A DNA stretch of 64,000 nt from the NCBI RefSeq assembly GCF_010729895.1, contig NZ_AP022612.1, positions 4,526,001-4,590,000 of the forward strand. The letters run 5' to 3'. The notes under the pieces are model-generated. The model worked only from the letters and a program-made list of their open reading frames with translations, searched no databases and was not told the DNA's origin. Shown piece after piece: positions 60,952-64,000 of the stretch (position 1 is the first letter of the stretch; each line of letters begins with the position of its first letter). The DNA is from Mycolicibacterium confluentis. GTDB lineage: Bacteria; Actinomycetota; Actinomycetes; Mycobacteriales; Mycobacteriaceae. The position numbers and the translations under genes are program-made.

Positions 60952-62076
60952 GTGACTGTCGCCGAACCGGCCGACGTAACGCTGTATCAGACTTTTCTTC
61001 CCGCCGACTCAGCCGTGCAGTACCTCGACCCCGAGGGTCAGCCCGTGGTCAGCGGTGCCCGCTATCGGCGGCCCGACGGCCGGCGACTGCTGGCCATGTA
61101 TCGCAACATGGTGCTCGGACGTCGGTTCGACGAGCAGGCGTCGGCCTTGACCAAACAGGGCAGGCTTGCGGTGTATCCGTCGTCGCGCGGCCAGGAGGCC
61201 TGCCAGATCGCCGCAGCGATGTGCCTTCGCGACGAGGACTGGCTGTTTCCCACCTACCGCGACTCCATGGCCCTGGCGGCCCGCGGCATCGACCCGGTTG
61301 ACGTCCTGAGATCGCTTGCCGGCGACTGGCATTGCTGCTTCGATCCGGTCCGGAATCACACCGCGCCACAGGCCACGCCGTTGGCGACCCAACTGTTGCA
61401 CGCCACGGGCCTGGCCCACGCCCTGGATCGCAGATCCGCCGGGGCGGCGGTGCTGGCGCTGTGCGGTGACGGCGCCACCAGCGAAGGCGACTTCCATGAA
61501 GCGCTCAACTTTGCCGCGGTGTTTCACGCGCCGGTGATCTTCCTGGTCCAGAACAACGGCTTCGCCATCAGCGTGCCCCTGTCGCGTCAGTCCGTCGCCC
61601 CGTCGTTGGCGCACAAAGGTGTCGGCTACGGCGTCGGCAGCGAGCAGGTCGACGGCAACGATCCGGTCGCCATGCTCGCGGTCCTCGACGCCGCCCGAGA
61701 GCACGTGCTGGCCGGCAACGGTCCAGTCATCATCGAGGCGCACACCTATCGAGTGTCGGGCCACACCAATGCCGACGACCCGCGGCGCTACCGCACCGAC
61801 GAGGAGGTGACCGAGTGGATCGCGCGAGATCCGCTGCGCCGACTAGAGATCCACCTGCGCACCGAAGGCCTGCTGGACGATGCCTACGCCGCCGCGGTGA
61901 CAACCGAGGCCGAGGAGCTCGCCACTGCGATCCGCGACGGGATGAACCGGGATCGCCCCGTCGACGTCGACGACCTGTTCCGACATGTCTACGCCCAGCC
62001 CACCAGCCAGCTTCTCGAGCAGCGGGAGCAGGCCCGCGCCGACTCGCATCTCGACCACTCGGAGGATCACCGATGA
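60952..62076 (+). CDS. bkdA: Branched-chain 2-oxoacid dehydrogenase E1 alpha subunit
   Basis: This 374-residue thiamine-diphosphate enzyme subunit starts at GTG 60952, with GGAGGAAG upstream; the upstream open frame is not coding. It has RGQEACQIAAAMCLRDEDWL, FPTYRDSMALAARGID, and the ThDP/magnesium motif GDGATSEGDFHEALN ending in VQNNGFAIS (about residues 172-205). The phosphorylation-loop region YRVSGHTNADDPRRYR is branched-chain type. Length is close to M. tuberculosis BkdA (Rv2497c). With E1 beta and E2 it decarboxylates branched-chain 2-oxoacids to acyl-CoA. Confidence 0.94.
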   Translation: MTVAEPADVTLYQTFLPADSAVQYLDPEGQPVVSGARYRRPDGRRLLAMYRNMVLGRRFDEQASALTKQGRLAVYPSSRGQEACQIAAAMCLRDEDWLFPTYRDSMALAARGIDPVDVLRSLAGDWHCCFDPVRNHTAPQATPLATQLLHATGLAHALDRRSAGAAVLALCGDGATSEGDFHEALNFAAVFHAPVIFLVQNNGFAISVPLSRQSVAPSLAHKGVGYGVGSEQVDGNDPVAMLAVLDAAREHVLAGNGPVIIEAHTYRVSGHTNADDPRRYRTDEEVTEWIARDPLRRLEIHLRTEGLLDDAYAAAVTTEAEELATAIRDGMNRDRPVDVDDLFRHVYAQPTSQLLEQREQARADSHLDHSEDHR

Positions 62077-63077
62077 CCCTGACCACCATGGCGGAGGCAC
62101 TCAACGCCGCACTGCGCGACGCGCTGACCGACGACGATTCGGTGGTGGTGTTCGGCGAAGACGTCGGTAGGCTCGGCGGAGTCTTCCGGGTCACCGACGG
62201 ACTCGCCGAGACATTCGGTGCGAATCGATGTTTCGACACTCCGCTCGCCGAATCCGGAATCATCGGATTTGCGGTGGGAATGGCGATGGGCGGCTACCGC
62301 CCGGTCGTCGAGATGCAGTTCGACGCCTTCGCCTACCCGGCGTTCGAGCAGATTGCGTCCCACGTGGCCAAGATGCGCAATCGCACCCGCGGTGTGTTGT
62401 CGGCGCCGCTGGTGATCCGGGTGCCCTACGCGGGCGGCATCGGCGGGGTGGAGCATCACTGCGACTCCAGTGAGGCCTACTACGCCCACACCCCGGGCCT
62501 GAAGGTCGTCACCCCAGCCACCGTCGCGGACGCCTACGGCCTGCTGCGCGCGGCGATCGAAGACCCCGATCCCGTCGTCTTCCTCGAACCCAAGCGGCTG
62601 TACTTCTCGCGGGCCGACGTCGAGCTGCACCGCGGCCCGCGAATCGGTCGGGCTCAGGTGCTGCGGTCCGGCGCGGACGTGACCGTGGTGGCCTACGGCC
62701 CGACGGTGGAACCGGCGTTGCAGGCCGCCGCCGCGGCGGCCGAGGACGGCCGCGACATCGAGGTGATCGACCTGAGATCGATCGTGCCCTTCGACGACGA
62801 GACCGTCACCGCGTCGGTCCGCAGGACCGGCCGCTGCGTGATCGTCCAGGAGGCACAGGGTTTCGCGGGGGTCGGCGCCGAGATCGCCGCCAGAGTGCAG
62901 GAGCGGTGCTTTCACCACCTGGCCGCTCCCGTCCTCCGAGTGACCGGGTACGACATCCCCTTTCCGCCACCACGGCTCGAGCGATGGCACCTGCCCACCA
63001 GCGACCGAATCCTCGACGCGGTCGACCGTCTGCAGTGGGATGACCAGCCTGACGACCGCTGGGTGGTCGGCGCATGA
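62073..63077 (+). CDS. bkdB: Branched-chain 2-oxoacid dehydrogenase E1 beta subunit
   Basis: This 334-residue transketolase-like subunit starts at ATG 62073 (ATGA overlap with bkdA). It has VVVFGEDVGRLGGVFRVTDG, FDTPLAESGIIGFAVGMAMG, EMQFDAFAYPAFEQIASHVA and VRVPYAGGIGGVEHHCDSSE, then VIDLRSIVPFDDETV in the C-terminal transketolase domain. It forms the heterotetrameric E1 with the upstream alpha subunit. Its stop overlaps the E2 start. Confidence 0.95.
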   Translation: MTLTTMAEALNAALRDALTDDDSVVVFGEDVGRLGGVFRVTDGLAETFGANRCFDTPLAESGIIGFAVGMAMGGYRPVVEMQFDAFAYPAFEQIASHVAKMRNRTRGVLSAPLVIRVPYAGGIGGVEHHCDSSEAYYAHTPGLKVVTPATVADAYGLLRAAIEDPDPVVFLEPKRLYFSRADVELHRGPRIGRAQVLRSGADVTVVAYGPTVEPALQAAAAAAEDGRDIEVIDLRSIVPFDDETVTASVRRTGRCVIVQEAQGFAGVGAEIAARVQERCFHHLAAPVLRVTGYDIPFPPPRLERWHLPTSDRILDAVDRLQWDDQPDDRWVVGA

Positions 63078-64000
63078 GCGATCAGACATTCGTGCTGCCA
63101 GACCTCGGCGAGGGGCTGACCGACGCGGTGATCGCCGACTGGCTGGTCGCCGTCGGCGACACGGTCACGATCGACCAACCGGTGGTGGAGGTCGAAACCG
63201 CCAAGGCCTCGGTTGAGGTGCCGGTCCCTTTCTCCGGCACTGTCGTCGAACTCCACGGAGATCCCGGCGCCACGCTGGCCGTCGGTGCGCCGCTGATCAG
63301 CGTGCGCCCCGATGAGTTCGCCCAACACCGCAACGAAGAGCGGGCCGGATCGGGCAACGTGCTGATCGGCTACGGGACCAGCGTCGAGGACCAGCCCCGT
63401 CGCCGGCGGCGCCGCGCACCGGCACCGGGCAGCGGCACAGCCGCCAAGGTCATCTCACCGATCGTGCGCGGGCTGGCACTGCGCAACGGCGTGGACCTGA
63501 CGACGCTATCCCCGAGCGGCACTGGGGGGACCATCACCCGCGCCGACGTCGAGCGGGCGATCGCGACTCCGGCACCGGCTCCCGCGCACGAGCACCGCAT
63601 CCCGGTCACCGGAATCCGCAAGGCCATCGCCGACAAGCTTGGCACCAGTCGCCGCGAGATCCCCGACGCCACCACCTGGGTCGACGCGGATGCAACCGGG
63701 CTGCTCGAGGCCAGGCGGCAGCTCGGCGGAAGGCAATCGGTCAGCCTGTTGGCGCTGCTGGCCCGGCTGAGCATCGCGGCACTGCGGCAGTTCCCCGAAC
63801 TGAACGCATCCTTCGATGCCGACCGGCAGGAGATCTTGCGGCACAGCCACATCCACCTCGGTGTGGCGGTTCAGTCGCCGCGCGGGCTGGTGGTCCCGGT
63901 GCTGCGGCACGCCGACGCACTCGACACCGTGACGCTCTCGGAGAAGCTGGCCGAGGCCACCACCTCAGCACGCGAGGGCAGGCTCACCCCGGCCCAGATG
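63074..64000 (+). CDS. bkdC: Branched-chain 2-oxoacid dehydrogenase E2 acyltransferase, N-terminal part (cut by window edge)
   Basis: The frame starts at ATG 63074 (ATGA overlap with bkdB) and runs off the window after 309 codons. The lipoyl domain begins FVLPDLGEGLTDAVIADWLV, with the lipoylated Lys44 in VEVETAKASVEV. An Arg/Pro linker follows (RRRRRRAPAPGSG, about 107-119). The peripheral-subunit-binding domain is KVISPIVRGLALRNGVDLTT to TRADVERAI (about 121-160). The catalytic domain begins at about residue 177 with RIPVTGIRKAIADKLGTS and reaches HIHLGVAVQSPRGLVVPVL. Only one lipoyl domain is present. The catalytic HxxxD is beyond the edge. Confidence 0.94.
   Translation, partial: MSDQTFVLPDLGEGLTDAVIADWLVAVGDTVTIDQPVVEVETAKASVEVPVPFSGTVVELHGDPGATLAVGAPLISVRPDEFAQHRNEERAGSGNVLIGYGTSVEDQPRRRRRRAPAPGSGTAAKVISPIVRGLALRNGVDLTTLSPSGTGGTITRADVERAIATPAPAPAHEHRIPVTGIRKAIADKLGTSRREIPDATTWVDADATGLLEARRQLGGRQSVSLLALLARLSIAALRQFPELNASFDADRQEILRHSHIHLGVAVQSPRGLVVPVLRHADALDTVTLSEKLAEATTSAREGRLTPAQM

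Overview
The window is GC-rich actinobacterial chromosome, almost certainly from a fast-growing mycobacterium (Mycolicibacterium, relative of M. smegmatis). The evidence is an ESX-3 type VII secretion locus, an MmpS/MmpL pair, duplicated fad genes, F420/LLM-type oxidoreductases, many TetR regulators, and a gene order from PolD2 to EccC3 that matches, in inverted orientation, my memory of M. tuberculosis Rv0269c-Rv0284. I saw no transposase, integrase, CRISPR array, rRNA or tRNA.

Layout. (1) 1-4.76 kb: eccA3-eccB3-eccC3 (minus strand; eccC3 cut by the window edge) with an IdeR-box-like palindrome in front. (2) 4.8-18.1 kb: conserved block with a SAM methyltransferase, an MpaB-type oxygenase, two TetR genes, a VOC protein, an alpha/beta hydrolase, a hydroxyacid dehydrogenase, fadE6, an SDR, fadD2, polD2 and a lipase-maturation-factor-like membrane protein. 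(3) 18-25 kb: an LLM oxidoreductase, a Sap/GAP membrane protein, a TetR, a decayed acyl-CoA dehydrogenase, then a P450-ferredoxin-SDR-SCP2 operon that carries an internally deleted fadD. (4) 25-32 kb: a Crp paralogue, a LysR/hydrolase pair, and two APH-like kinases around a TetR and a lipocalin-like protein. (5) 31.9-36.7 kb: TetR | mmpS-mmpL-DUF732-DUF5078; the last gene resembles Rv0455c, a mycobactin-export factor, so this looks like a siderophore or lipid export unit. (6) 36.8-49.6 kb: an acyl-CoA dehydrogenase, OsmC, then a nearly complete phenylacetate (paa) regulon with PaaR and PaaR-type operators, paaZ and an EthD-like gene. (7) 49.7-59.1 kb: an unassigned molybdenum-hydroxylase gene group. 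The large subunit converges on an operon encoding LLM, SnoaL-like, hydrolase, FAD subunit, FeS subunit, SCP2 and DUF1028 proteins; a TetR-amidohydrolase pair diverges from that operon. (8) 59.2-64 kb: a branched-chain amino-acid module with a Leu/Val-type dehydrogenase, an Lrp regulator and bkdABC (bkdC cut by the window edge).

How the genes work together. Genes are packed in operons with many 4-base ATGA/GTGA overlaps, which fixed many start codons. Two iron-related machines (ESX-3 and the MmpS/L-DUF5078 unit) sit among CoA-thioester catabolic modules (fad, paa, bkd), most with their own local regulator and an inverted repeat in the divergent promoter. The least explained unit is the molybdenum-hydroxylase group: the same GACA-N3-TGTC dyad lies in front of the separated large-subunit gene and in front of the operon that holds the other two subunits, which suggests one regulon run by the adjacent TetR.
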